The notes: generated by a model not told the origin, from the letters alone. Positions 21,057 through 32,430 are shown, counted from the stretch's first letter. The stretch is DNA of 64,000 bases from Vigna angularis (GCF_016808095.1 NC_068974.1:24412825-24476824); one strand, 5' to 3'. Numbers and translations are program-made.

Positions 21057-24000
21057 GTGGTTTTTTTGTTAACAATAGTTTCTTTTTAAAAAAATCTTCC
21101 TTTTTTATAAAACTTCTTCATAGAATATCAAATAAGTAATAAAAGAGTATAAGAGAGAAAAGTTTTGCACAAGTGATTTTTATACTGGTTCAGATCAAAA
21201 GATTTTATGTCCAATTATTAATCTTTCTAAAAGAAAGATTAACTAATAACTAAAATAAACCAACAACTTACAATAATGAAATAAAGTATAGGTTTATAAT
21301 ACACCTCTCTTATAAGACAAGGGGTGAACAACACTTCGTTTTGACCCACAAAAGGATGAACCAATTTGACTTTGCTTAGTAGATATGCTTTACCACTTAG
21401 ACACACAAAGACAAGCACTTCCTTCTACAAGCACTAAGTTCACAAGCTCATTTAAACACAAAAAGATTTCAGACAATTCTCTTTTTTTCTTAAACAGCTT
21501 AAGATACTTAAAAGAGCTCAAAAACAAAAAATTTATAGACAAGGTTAAAAGTTAAGTTAAAAGATCAAAGGTCTTCTCCCAAATGCCACGGATAATCGAT
21601 TATGCGAAGTGATAATTGATTATTTGCAAACCATTTGAAGAGCATTTTTTTGAAATCATAGGAAAACACTAGGATGGGTGAATAATGTTTTTGAAAACCT
21701 TTCACAAAGGAATTTCTACTTTATATGAAAAATATAATTTGTATGTGATGTTTAGACGCTAGTTTTTATGAAGTGTGTGAACGGAAAACATTTAAAAGAC
21801 GAAAGCTACAAAACATTGATTTTATACTAGTTCACTCAACCTGAGTTACATTCAGTTTTCCCTTAAGAACTCTTAAGGGGTTCCACTAATATTTTAAAAA
21901 GATTCCATGAGTTTTACCTCTCCAGATTTACAACAAGTATTTTCACCACTTCTGGTTCACCTAGTCAACACGACTAGTTCGAGTTTAACCACTCTTAATT
22001 TACAAGTATTCAAACCACTTCTAGTGTCAACTCTAGACAACACGTCTAGACTGTTTGACTCAACTGAGCTAAACATTAAGTGTTTTAATTCTCTTCAGAA
22101 TTTACAACATAAATAGTTTAGTGAACAAAAGTACAGATTGATAACTCTCAAAGAAAGGATATAAACAATACAAAGAATTTTGTGATTTGCTAAGGTTTTT
22201 CACTTCTAGAAACATATCCAACTTCACACGATATATGACCATATTAGGCTTGTTTTAACATTCACCAGTTCACCATCATATTCGTTTTTTTCTTCTCTTC
22301 AAGTTTTCATGTGTATATATCTTTTTTTTTAAGATGACTGTGAAATAGAGAAGTTGACTTCAAGAGAGCATGTAGCCTTTAGGTGGAAAGTCAAAATTTA
22401 GTCCACTTTGTAGAGGTTCAGAGCTTTATCGTAACCTTTAGCAAAATTGAGCTTGTACTATGTGACAAAGCAAAAGGCTTCAAGAGAAACATTTCCAGAA
22501 TGTTCTTCATCTCTCACAACATCTTTTCTTGGATGTTGTGATTCTGATCATATCTTTCTGCTTTAGTTATCTACACAAATATCAAGAATAAGGTATATAA
22601 ACATCAAAACACTTTATCGTACATGCATTAAATATTTTGAATGTTGATAAGGGTTAGCCTATATTGCATGTTCAAAACTTTTTTTTATTTGTCATGTCAT
22701 TAATAACTGCATCGTTTGGTAAAACATACATATATTTGATTATTAAATGGTTTAAAACATTAGATGCTTTATCAAAGACTATTTGAGTGTAACGTTTAGC
22801 GTTCATACATTAGACGATGTATAAGATAAGACGTTTTGCTTGAGTTAACACTGTATTGAATAAAACTTTCTTGTTCATAAAATGCTAGCTTGTTACTCAT
22901 ATCATATATTAAAAAGAGAGACACTTTCTTTTCTTAGACATTGTTCATAAAATTAGTTCATCCGACAATTTTGTCTATTAAATGTTATTCATAAGCTTGT
23001 TTTCGTATAAAACAGATGTTACAAAATATTTTTCTCTTAGACAGTCTATTCTTTAGACAATGTTGTCTTAACACTCTTCTCCTTTTTTATGTTTAAAAAA
23101 TACATATGCTAAACGAAATAGTCTTGAAAAGATTTTCAAAACATATGTATCAGAGTATAAATATGTTTTGTAGAATTATCGGAGTCAATTATAATTTTGC
23201 AAGAATAGCAAATTTTTTATTATTATTTTCAAAGTGTTTGTATGTCAAGATTTATATCAGAGCACAATTTATATTAGAGCGAAAATATATCAGAGTGAAT
23301 GTATAATTTATAAAAGAAAATAAATATAACATCATATTTTCTTTTCCTAGAGTATATAGTTTAATATTATAAGAGAAAATGTTATTTGTAGTGTAAAAGC
23401 ATCAAACGATTATCATATTATTCAAGAACAATAACATATTACGTTCATAAGTCAAATCATTTATGCACAACATATGTATTAGAGCAAAACATAACTCTTT
23501 TATGGAAAACATGTATATTTGATCATGAACAAAGATTTATGTGTATTAGAGCGTGGATAAACATTTATGTGTATCGGAGCATAAGTGAACATAAACATAA
23601 AGTTCAAACATATATCTGAGCAAAAAGTATTCATATATGTATCAGAACACAAATATCATATCTAAGTCATATATTAGAATAAACCAATGATACTAAACAT
23701 GGATAGTTTTATATTTCAACATTTTCAACATACAAGCAATTTCAATGTAATAACCTATTATTATATTTCTCCCCCTGAATGTAATATCTATCTGGTTTAG
23801 AATTTTCTCCTCTTGTTTAACAAATATTGAAAAGGGAGAGGAGAGAAAGCCTCATGGGACGAATGAAGAAAGATAGGTGGTAGAGGCGGTGGATAGAGGA
23901 AATAGGGATTGGAGAAAAGGAAGGCTTAGATGAGAGGGTTGTTAAAGACAAAATTGTCTATTTGACCAAACACTCTTATGTTTTGAAGTTTAATCAAATA

Positions 24001-24207
24001 ACATTGAAACAGATTAACATCAGAAAATAACCTAGGATGAAAACACAAGACCTAGAGCCAAAATCCCAAAACACACAAACTAGAACCTGAACCCTAAACA
24101 TAGAAAAACATCTAGGAAAACACGTACGTCTTAGGAATAGTAAAACATCTAGGAAAACATTTAGGAAAAGAAAAACATTTAGGTTAAAACACCTAAATGA
24201 ATGACTA
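21057..24207. other. AT-rich repeat-like DNA, possibly LTR-retrotransposon relics
   Basis: No protein or RNA gene recognised. Features seen: two 'ttttatact(g/a)gttca' motifs (near 21178 and 21818); a CTCCCCCTGAA at ~23772 that reads as a polypurine tract on the minus strand; about ten TATYAGAGC-like words at 23148-23680; and several 'aaaacatctagg' words just left of the 5S array (24105-24185). Together these suggest old LTR-element DNA, but I could not define ends. Confidence 0.35.
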
Positions 24208-24432
24208 GATCGCACTTGCCAATCTTTGCACGATCAATGTATATATGGCTTCGGCAGCGTGTATAAGTTTGAAGACTTCGAGACACGCGTGCGAGTGACC
24301 TTAGGTGGATGGTTTGGATCCGAAAAAGCCGTGATAACAGTTAGTTGGAGTCATATAGGCGGTACTTTGGGACTTGGTTGCAACTAACAAGGACGAAAAA
24401 AAACGTCAAAAAGAAAAAAAAACGTCAAAAAA

Positions 24433-24508
24433 GAGGTGCAACACCCATCCTAGTAAACTGTGGAGTTTTGATGGGATCCGGTGCATTAGTGCTGGTATGA
24501 TCGCACCT
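24433..24508 (-). pseudogene. 5S rRNA pseudogene G1
   Basis: 76 bp; two internal blocks are missing, removing most of the C box and all of the A box. Confidence 0.9.
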
Positions 24509-24704
24509 GCCAATCTTTGCATGATCAATGTATATATGGCTTCGGCAGCGTGTATAAGTTTCAAGACTTCGAGACACGCGTGCGAGTGACCTGAGGTGGA
24601 TGGTTTGGATCCGAAAAAGTCGTGATAACAGTTAGTTGGATTCGTGTAGGCGGTACTTTGGGACTTGGTTGCCACTAACAAGGACGAAAAAAAACGTCAG
24701 AAAA

Positions 24705-24823
24705 GAGGTGAACCAAGAGGACTTCCCAGGAGGTCAACCATTCTAGTACTACTCTCGCCCAAGCATACTTAACCGCGGAGTTCTGATGGGATCCGGTGCA
24801 TTAGTGCTGGTATGATCGCACCT
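24705..24823 (-). rRNA. 5S rRNA gene G2, diverged
   Basis: 3' end reads 'gaggtgaaccaagagg'. 'cattctag' alters the C box and 'catacttaaccg' the A box (p50, p57, p58). Probably inactive. Confidence 0.8.
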
Positions 24824-24845
24824 GCCAATCTTTGCACGATCAATG

Positions 24846-24851
24846 TATATA
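24846..24851 (-). promoter_or_regulatory. TATATA element at -28 of G2 (block I type)
   Basis: Minus-strand TATATA occupies -28 to -23, with GC at -12/-11 and C at -1, the set of upstream signals known to drive plant 5S genes with the internal A and C boxes. It is typical of all block I spacers. Confidence 0.75.
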
Positions 24852-25037
24852 TGGCTTCGACAGCATGTATAAGTTTCAAGACTTCGAGACACGCGTGCGA
24901 GTGACCTGAGGTGGATGGTTTGGATTCGAAAAAGCAGTGATAACAGTTAGTTGGAGTCGTGTAGGCGGTACTTTGGGACTTGGTTGCAACTAACAAGGAC
25001 AAAAAAAACGTAAAAAAGAAAAAAAAACGTCAGAAAA

Positions 25038-25156
25038 AAGGTGCAACACGAGGACATCTCAAGAGGTCACCCATCCTAATACTACTCTCGCCCAAGCACG
25101 CTTAACTGCAGAGTCCTGATGGGATACAATGCAATAGTGCTGGTATGATCACACCT
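25038..25156 (-). rRNA. 5S rRNA gene G3, strongly diverged
   Basis: Full length but carries 'acatctcaagagg', 'cctaatact', 'gcagagtcc', 'gatacaatgcaatag' and 'gatcacacct'. Probably inactive. Confidence 0.75.
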
Positions 25157-25372
25157 GCAAATCTTTGCACGATCAATGTATATATGGCTTTGGCAGCGTG
25201 TATAAGTTTCAAGACTTCGAGACACGCGTGCGAGTGACCTGAGGTGGATGGTTTAGATCCGAAAAAGTCGTGATAATAGTTAGTTGGATTCGTGTAGGCG
25301 GTACTTTGAGACTTGGTTGCAACTAACAAGGACGAAAACAAATGTAAAAAAGAAAAAAAAAACGTCAGAAAA

Positions 25373-25491
25373 GAGGTGCAACAAGAGGACTTCCCAGGAG
25401 TTCAACCATTCTAGTACTACTCTAGCCCAAGCACCCTTAACTGCGGAGTTCTGATGGGATCCGGTGCATTAGTGCTGGTATGATCGCACCT
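25373..25491 (-). rRNA. 5S rRNA gene G4, diverged
   Basis: 'gcaacaagagg', 'ggagttcaaccattc' (C box), 'ctctagccc' and 'gcaccctt' (A box). Confidence 0.8.
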
Positions 25492-25706
25492 GCCAATCTT
25501 TGCACGATCAATGTATATATGGCTTCGGCAGCGTGTATAAGTTTCAAGACTTCGAGACATGCGTGCGAGTGACCTGAGGTGGATGGTTTGGATTCGAAAA
25601 AGCCGTGATAATAGTTAGTTGGAGTCGTGTAGGCGGTACTTTGGGACTTGGTTGCAACTAACAGGGACAAAAAAAACGTAAAAAAGAAAAAAAAAACTTC
25701 AAAAAA

Positions 25707-25824
25707 GAGGTGCAAACAAGGAATTCCCAAGAGGTCACCCATCCTAGTACTACTCTCGCCCAAGCATGCTTCACTACGGAGTTCTGATGAGATCCGGTGC
25801 ATTAGTGCTGGTCTTATCGCACCT
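25707..25824 (-). rRNA. 5S rRNA gene G5, diverged, 118 nt
   Basis: One base short near the 3' end ('gcaaacaaggaattcc'); 'catgcttcactacgg' alters the A box; 5' end 'gtcttatcgc'. Confidence 0.78.
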
Positions 25825-25979
25825 GCCAATCTTTGCAAGATCAATGTATATATGGTTTCGGCAACGTTTATAAGTTTCAAGACTTCGAGACACGCGTGCG
25901 AGTGACCTGAGGTGGATCGTTTGGATCCGAAAAAGCCGTGATAACAGTTAGTTGGAGTCGTGTAGGCGGTACACATCAA

Positions 25980-26098
25980 GAGGTGCAACACGAGGACTTC
26001 CCAGGAGGTCACCCATCCTAGTACTACTCTCGCCCAAGCACGCTTATCTGCGGAGTTCTGATGGGATCCGATGCATTAGTACTGGTATGATCGCACTT
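25980..26098 (-). rRNA. 5S rRNA gene G6, no terminator
   Basis: 'cttatctgcgg', 'gatccgatgc', 'tagtactgg' and 'cgcactt'. Downstream the gene strand reads CTTGATGTGTACC, with no T run, so Pol III would not stop at its end. Confidence 0.8.
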
Positions 26099-26272
26099 GC
26101 CAATCTTTGCACGATCAATGTATGTATGGCTTCGACAGCGTGTATAAGTTTCAAGACTTCGAGACACGCGTGCGAGTGACCTGACGTGGATGGTTTGGAT
26201 CCGAAAAAGTCGTGATACAAGTTAGTTGGAGTAGTGTAGGCGGTACTTTGGGACTTGGTTGCAACTAACAAG

Positions 26273-26409
26273 GACGAAAAAAAACGTAAAAAAGAAAAAA
26301 AAAACGTGACTGGGTTGCAACTAACTAGGACGAAAAAAACGTAAAAAAGAAAAAAAAACGTCAAAAAAGAAAAAAAAACGTCAAAAAAGAAAAAAAAAAC
26401 GTCAAAAAA
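26273..26409 (-). repeat. Expanded A/T-run module downstream of G7 (copy 1 of 3)
   Basis: The spacer's '(A)n cgt(c/a) aaaaaag' module, normally present once or twice, occurs about six times here together with a second 'actgggttgcaactaac' piece. On the gene strand this is a series of T runs after G7. The same expansion recurs at 28293-28429 and 30313-30449 as part of the 2,020-bp unit. Confidence 0.85.
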
Positions 26410-26528
26410 GAGGTGCAACACGAGGACTTCCTAGGAGGTCACCCATCCTAGTACTACTCTCGCCCAAACATGCTTCACTGCGGAGTTCTGATGGGATCCG
26501 GTGCATTAGTGCTGGTATGATCGCACCT
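26410..26528 (-). rRNA. 5S rRNA gene G7
   Basis: 'cctaggagg' and 'cccaaacatgcttcactg' differ from consensus in the C and A boxes; followed by the expanded T-run module. Confidence 0.82.
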
Positions 26529-26724
26529 GCCAATCTTTGCATGATCAATGTATATATGGCTTCGGCAGCGTGTATAAGTTTCAAGACTTCGAGAAACGCG
26601 TGCGAGTGACCTGAGGTGGATGGTTTGGATCCGAAAAAGTCGTGATAACAGTTAGTTGGATTCGTGTAGGCGGTACTTTGGGACTTGGTTGCCACTAACA
26701 AGGACGAAAAAAAACGTCAGAAAA

Positions 26725-26843
26725 GAGGTGAACCAAGAGGACTTCCCAGGAGGTCAACCATTCTAGTACTACTCTCGCCCAAGCATACTTAACCGCGAAG
26801 TTCTGATGGGATCCGGTGCATTAGTGCTGGTATGATCGCACCT
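26725..26843 (-). rRNA. 5S rRNA gene G8, diverged
   Basis: Second copy of G2 (offset 2,020), with the extra change 'accgcgaag'. Confidence 0.8.
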
Positions 26844-27057
26844 GCCAATCTTTGCACGATCAATGTATATATGGCTTCGACAACGTGTATAAGTTTCAAG
26901 ACTTCGAGACACGCGTGCGAGTGACCTGAGGTGGATGGTTTGGATTCGAAAAAGCAGTGATAACAGTTAGTTGGAGTCGTGTAGGCGGTACTTTGGGACT
27001 TGGTTGCAACTAACAAGGACAAAAAAAACGTAAAAAAGAAAAAAAAACGTCAGAAAA

Positions 27058-27176
27058 AAGGTGCAACACGAGGACATCTCAAGAGGTCACCCATCCTAAT
27101 ACTACTCTCGCCCAAGCACGCTTAACTGCAGAGTCCTGATGGGATACAATGCAATAGTGCTGGTATGATCACACCT
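27058..27176 (-). rRNA. 5S rRNA gene G9, strongly diverged
   Basis: Second copy of G3 with the same substitutions. Confidence 0.75.
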
Positions 27177-27392
27177 GCAAATCTTTGCACGATCAATGTA
27201 TATATGGCTTCGACAGCGTGTATAAGTTTCAAGACTTCGAGACACGCGTGCGAGTGACCTGAGGTGGATGGTTTAGATCCGAAAAAGTCGTGATAATAGT
27301 TAGTTGGATTCGTGTAGGCGATACTTTGAGACTTGGTTGCAACTAACAAGGACGAAAACAAATGTAAAAAAGAAAAAAAAAACGTCAGAAAA

Positions 27393-27511
27393 GAGGTGCA
27401 ACAAGAGGACTTCCCAGGAGTTCAACCATTCTAGTACTACTCTAGCCCAAGCACCCTTAACTGCGGAGTTCTGATGGGATCCGGTGCATTAGTGCTGGTA
27501 TGATCGCACCT
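27393..27511 (-). rRNA. 5S rRNA gene G10, diverged
   Basis: Second copy of G4 with the same substitutions. Confidence 0.8.
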
Positions 27512-27726
27512 GCCAATCTTTGCACGATCAATGTATATATGGCTTCGGCAGCGTGTATAAGTTTCAAGACTTCGAGACATGCGTGCGAGTGACCTGAGGT
27601 TGATGGTTTGGATTCGAAAAAGCCGTGATAATAGTTAGTTGGAGTCGTGTAGGCGGTACTTTGGGACTTGGTTGCAACTAACAGGGACAAAAAAAACGTA
27701 AAAAAGAAAAAAAAAACTTCAAAAAA

Positions 27727-27844
27727 GAGGTGCAAACAAGGAATTCCCAAGAGGTCACCCATCCTAGTACTACTCTCGCCCAAGCATGCTTCACTGCGGA
27801 GTTCTGATGAGATCCGGTGCATTAGTGCTGGTCTTATCGCACCT
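27727..27844 (-). rRNA. 5S rRNA gene G11, diverged, 118 nt
   Basis: Second copy of G5, but 'cactgcgg' where G5 has 'cactacgg'. Confidence 0.78.
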
Positions 27845-27999
27845 GCCAATCTTTGCAAGATCAATGTATATATGGTTTCGGCAACGTTTATAAGTTTCAA
27901 GACTTCGAGACACGCGTGCGAGTGACCTGAGGTGGATCGTTTGGATCCGAAAAAGCCGTGATAACAGTTAGTTGGAGTCGTGTAGGCGGTACACATCAA

Positions 28000-28118
28000 G
28001 AGGTGCAACACGAGGACTTCCCAGGAGGTCACCCATCCTAGTACTACTCTCGCCCAAGCACGCTTATCTGCGGAGTTCTGATGGGATCCGATGCATTAGT
28101 ACTGGTATGATCGCACTT
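28000..28118 (-). rRNA. 5S rRNA gene G12, no terminator
   Basis: Second copy of G6, with the same terminator-less junction. Confidence 0.8.
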
Positions 28119-28429
28119 GCCAATCTTTGCACGATCAATGTATGTATGGCTTCGACAGCGTGTATAAGTTTCAAGACTTCGAGACACGCGTGCGAGTGAC
28201 CTGACGTGGATGGTTTGGATCCGAAAAAGTCGTGATACAAGTTAGTTGGAGTAGTGTAGGCGGTACTTTGGGACTTGGTTGCAACTAACAAGGACGAAAA
28301 AAAACGTAAAAAAGAAAAAAAAAACGTGACTGGGTTGCAACTAACTAGGACGAAAAAAACGTAAAAAAGAAAAAAAAACGTCAAAAAAGAAAAAAAAACG
28401 TCAAAAAAGAAAAAAAAAACGTCAAAAAA

Positions 28430-28548
28430 GAGGTGCAACACGAGGACTTCCTAGGAGGTCACCCATCCTAGTACTACTCTCGCCCAAACATGCTTCACTG
28501 CGGAGTTCTGATGGGATCCGGTGCATTAGTGCTGGTATGATCGCACCT
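28430..28548 (-). rRNA. 5S rRNA gene G13
   Basis: Second copy of G7. Confidence 0.82.
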
Positions 28549-28744
28549 GCCAATCTTTGCATGATCAATGTATATATGGCTTCGGCAGCGTGTATAAGTT
28601 TCAAGACTTCGAGAAACGCGTGCGAGTGACCTGAGGTGGATGGTTTGGATCCGAAAAAGTCGTGATAACAGTTAGTTGGATTCGTGTAGGCGGTACTTTG
28701 GGACTTGGTTGCCACTAACAAGGACGAAAAAAAACGTCAGAAAA

Positions 28745-28863
28745 GAGGTGAACCAAGAGGACTTCCCAGGAGGTCAACCATTCTAGTACTACTCTCGCCC
28801 AAGCATACTTAACCGCGGAGTTCTGATGGGATCCGGTGCATTAGTGCTGGTATGATCGCACCT
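28745..28863 (-). rRNA. 5S rRNA gene G14, diverged
   Basis: Third copy of G2. Confidence 0.8.
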
Positions 28864-29077
28864 GCCAATCTTTGCACGATCAATGTATATATGGCTTCGA
28901 CAGCGTGTATAAGTTTCAAGACTTCGAGACACGCGTGCGAGTGACCTGAGGTGGATGGTTTGGATTCGAAAAAGCAGTGATAACAGTTAGTTGGAGTCGT
29001 GTAGGCGGTACTTTGGGACTTGGTTGCAACTAACAAGGACAAAAAAAACGTAAAAAAGAAAAAAAAACGTCAGAAAA

Positions 29078-29196
29078 AAGGTGCAACACGAGGACATCTC
29101 AAGAGGTCACCCATCCTAATACTACTCTCGCCCAAGCACGCTTAACTGCAGAGTCCTGATGGGATACAATGCAATAGTGCTGGTATGATCACACCT
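29078..29196 (-). rRNA. 5S rRNA gene G15, strongly diverged
   Basis: Third copy of G3. Confidence 0.75.
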
Positions 29197-29412
29197 GCAA
29201 ATCTTTGCACGATCAATGTATATATGGCTTCGACAGCGTGTATAAGTTTCAAGACTTCGAGACACGCGTGCGAGTGACCTGAGGTGGATGGTTTAGATCC
29301 GAAAAAGTCGTGATAATAGTTAGTTGGATTCGTGTAGGCGATACTTTGAGACTTGGTTGCAACTAACAAGGACGAAAACAAATGTAAAAAAGAAAAAAAA
29401 AACGTCAGAAAA

Positions 29413-29531
29413 GAGGTGCAACAAGAGGACTTCCCAGGAGTTCAACCATTCTAGTACTACTCTAGCCCAAGCACCCTTAACTGCGGAGTTCTGATGGGAT
29501 CCGGTGCATTAGTGCTGGTATGATCGCACCT
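29413..29531 (-). rRNA. 5S rRNA gene G16, diverged
   Basis: Third copy of G4. Confidence 0.8.
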
Positions 29532-29746
29532 GCCAATCTTTGCACGATCAATGTATATATGGCTTCGGCAGCGTGTATAAGTTTCAAGACTTCGAGACAT
29601 GCGTGCGAGTGACCTGAGGTTGATGGTTTGGATTCGAAAAAGCCGTGATAATAGTTAGTTGGAGTCGTGTAGGCGGTACTTTGGGACTTGGTTGCAACTA
29701 ACAGGGACAAAAAAAACGTAAAAAAGAAAAAAAAAACTTCAAAAAA

Positions 29747-29864
29747 GAGGTGCAAACAAGGAATTCCCAAGAGGTCACCCATCCTAGTACTACTCTCGCC
29801 CAAGCATGCTTCACTGCGGAGTTCTGATGAGATCCGGTGCATTAGTGCTGGTCTTATCGCACCT
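29747..29864 (-). rRNA. 5S rRNA gene G17, diverged, 118 nt
   Basis: Third copy of G5. Confidence 0.78.
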
Positions 29865-30019
29865 GCCAATCTTTGCAAGATCAATGTATATATGGTTTCG
29901 GCAACGTTTATAAGTTTCAAGACTTCGAGACACGCGTGCGAGTGACCTGAGGTGGATCGTTTGGATCCGAAAAAGCCGTGATAACAGTTAGTTGGAGTCG
30001 TGTAGGCGGTACACATCAA

Positions 30020-30138
30020 GAGGTGCAACACGAGGACTTCCCAGGAGGTCACCCATCCTAGTACTACTCTCGCCCAAGCACGCTTATCTGCGGAGTTCTG
30101 ATGGGATCCGATGCATTAGTACTGGTATGATCGCACTT
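30020..30138 (-). rRNA. 5S rRNA gene G18, no terminator
   Basis: Third copy of G6. Confidence 0.8.
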
Positions 30139-30449
30139 GCCAATCTTTGCACGATCAATGTATGTATGGCTTCGACAGCGTGTATAAGTTTCAAGACTTC
30201 GAGACACGCGTGCGAGTGACCTGACGTGGATGGTTTGGATCCGAAAAAGTCGTGATACAAGTTAGTTGGAGTAGTGTAGGCGGTACTTTGGGACTTGGTT
30301 GCAACTAACAAGGACGAAAAAAAACGTAAAAAAGAAAAAAAAAACGTGACTGGGTTGCAACTAACTAGGACGAAAAAAACGTAAAAAAGAAAAAAAAACG
30401 TCAAAAAAGAAAAAAAAACGTCAAAAAAGAAAAAAAAAACGTCAAAAAA

Positions 30450-30568
30450 GAGGTGCAACACGAGGACTTCCTAGGAGGTCACCCATCCTAATACTACTCT
30501 CGCCCAAACATGCTTCACTGCGGAGTTCTGATGGGATCCGGTGCATCAGTGCTGGTCTGATCGCACCT
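30450..30568 (-). rRNA. 5S rRNA gene G19
   Basis: Like G7 at its 3' half, but 'cctaatact', 'gcatcagtgc' and 'gtctgatc' mark the end of the third 2,020-bp copy. Confidence 0.82.
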
Positions 30569-30783
30569 GCCAATCTTTGCACGATCAATGTATATATGGC
30601 TTCGGCAGCGTGTATAAGTTTCAAGACTTCGAGACACGCGTGCGAGTGACCTGAGGTGGATGGTTTGGATCCGAAAAAGTCGTGATAACAGTTAGTATGA
30701 GTCGTGTAGGCGGTTCTTTGGGACTTGGTTGCAAATAACAGGGACGAAAAAAAACGTAAAAAAGAAAAAAAAACGTCAGAAAA

Positions 30784-30902
30784 GAGGTGCAACACGAGGA
30801 CTTCCGAGGAGGTCACCCATCCTAGTACTACTCTCGCCCAAGCATGCTTAACTATGGAACTCTGATGGGATCCGGTGCATTAGTGCTGGCCTGATTGCAC
30901 AT
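30784..30902 (-). rRNA. 5S rRNA gene G20, diverged
   Basis: 'cttccgagg', 'catgcttaactatgg', and 5' end 'ggcctgattgcacat'; first gene of the block II unit. Confidence 0.78.
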
Positions 30903-31116
30903 GCCAATCTTTGCACGATCTATGTATATATGGCTTCGCCAGCGTGTATAAGTTTCAAGACTTCGACATACGCGTGCGAGTGACTTGACGTGGATGGTTT
31001 GGATCCGAAAAAGTTGTGATAAAAGTTAGTTGGATTCTTGTAGGGGGTACTTTGGACTTCGTTGCAACTAACAAGGACGAAAAAAAACGTAAAAAAGAAA
31101 AAAAAACGTCAGAAAA

Positions 31117-31235
31117 GAGGTGCAAGAAGAGGACTTCCCAGGAGGTCAACCATTCTAGTACTACTCTCGCCCAAGCACGCTTGACTGCGGAGTTCTGATA
31201 GGATCCGGTGCATTAGTGTTGGTATGATCGCACCT
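31117..31235 (-). rRNA. 5S rRNA gene G21
   Basis: 'gcaagaagagg', 'ggtcaaccattc', 'cgcttgactg' (A box), 'gataggatcc', 'gtgttgg'. Confidence 0.8.
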
Positions 31236-31450
31236 GCCAATCTTTGCACGATCAATGTACATATGGCTTCGGCAGCGTGTATAAGTTTCAAGACTTCAAG
31301 ACACGCGTGCGAGTGACCTGACGTGGATGGTTTGGATCCGAAAAAGCCGTGATAACAATTAGTTGGAGTCGTGTAGGCGGTATTTTGGGACTTGATTGCA
31401 ACTAACAAGGACGGAAAAAAACGTAAAAAAGAAAAAAAAACGTTAAAAAA

Positions 31451-31569
31451 GAGGTGCAACATAAGGACTTCCCAGGAGGTCACCCATCCTAGTACTACTC
31501 TCGCCCAAGCACGATTAACTGCGGAGTTCTGATGGGATCCGGTGCATTAGTGCTGGTATGATCGCATCT
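31451..31569 (-). rRNA. 5S rRNA gene G22
   Basis: 'gcaacataagg', 'gcacgattaac' (A box) and 5' end 'gcatct'. Confidence 0.83.
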
Positions 31570-31760
31570 GCCAATCTTTGCACGATCAATGTACATATGG
31601 CTTCGGCAGCGTGTACAAGTTTCAAGACTTCGAGACACGCGTGCGAGTGACCTGAGGTGGATGGTTTGGATCCGAAAAAGCCGTGATATTTGGAACTTGG
31701 TTGCAACTAACAAGGACGGAAAAAAACGTAAAAAAAAAAAACAAAAAAAACGTCAAAAAA

Positions 31761-31879
31761 GAGGTGCAACATCAGGACTTCCCAGGAGGTCAACCATCCT
31801 AGTACTACTCTCGCCCAAGCACGCTTAACTGCGGAGTTCTAATGGGATCCGATGCATTAGTGCTGGTACGATCACACCT
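31761..31879 (-). rRNA. 5S rRNA gene G23
   Basis: 'gcaacatcagg', 'ggtcaacc', 'ttctaatggg', 'gatccgatgc', 'ggtacgatcacacct'. Its -28 element reads TTTGTA. Confidence 0.82.
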
Positions 31880-32096
31880 GCCAATCTTTGCACGATCAAT
31901 GTACAAATGGCTTCGGCAGCGTGAACAAGTTTCAAGACTTCGAGACACGCGTGCGAGTGACCTGAGGTGGATTGTTAGGATCCGAAAAAGCCGTGATAAC
32001 AGTTAGTTCGAGTCGTGTAGGCGGTACCTTGGGACTTGGTTGCAACTAACAAGGACGGAAAAAAATCGTAAAAAAGAAAAAAAAAACGTAAAAAAA

Positions 32097-32215
32097 GAGG
32101 TGCAACACAAGGACTTCCCAGGAGGTCACCCATCCTAGTACTACTCTCGCGCAAGCACGCTTGACTGCGGTGTTCTGATGGGATCCGGTGCATTCGTGCT
32201 GGTATGATCGAACCT
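32097..32215 (-). rRNA. 5S rRNA gene G24
   Basis: 'cgcgcaagc', 'cttgactgcggtgttc', 'gcattcgtg', 'gaacct'. Confidence 0.82.
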
Positions 32216-32430
32216 GCCAATCTTTGCACGATCAATGTATATATGGCTTCGGCAGCATGAATAAGTTTCAAGATTTCGAGACACACGTGCGAGTGACCTG
32301 AGGTTGATGGTTTGGATCCGAAAAAGCCGTGATAACAGTTAGTTGGACTCATGTAGGCGGTTCTTTGGGACTTGGTTGCAACTAACAGGGACGAAAAAAA
32401 ACGTAAAAAAGAAAAAAAAACGTCAGAAAA

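Larger units (their letters stand above)
24470..30530 (-). repeat. Block I: three copies of a 2,020-bp higher-order 5S unit
   Basis: Gene positions repeat exactly every 2,020 bp: G2-G7, G8-G13 and G14-G19. Each set of six has its own diverged genes and spacers, including one spacer that lacks a terminator. The three copies differ at only a few bases (for example 'aaccgcgaag' at 26791 against 'aaccgcggag' at 24771 and 28811). Copies 2 and 3 are closest. The amplification is therefore much younger than the divergence among the six genes inside one unit. Confidence 0.95.

Noticed and set aside
24092..24098. CCCTAAA, the plant telomere word
   Set aside because: Single occurrence, no array.
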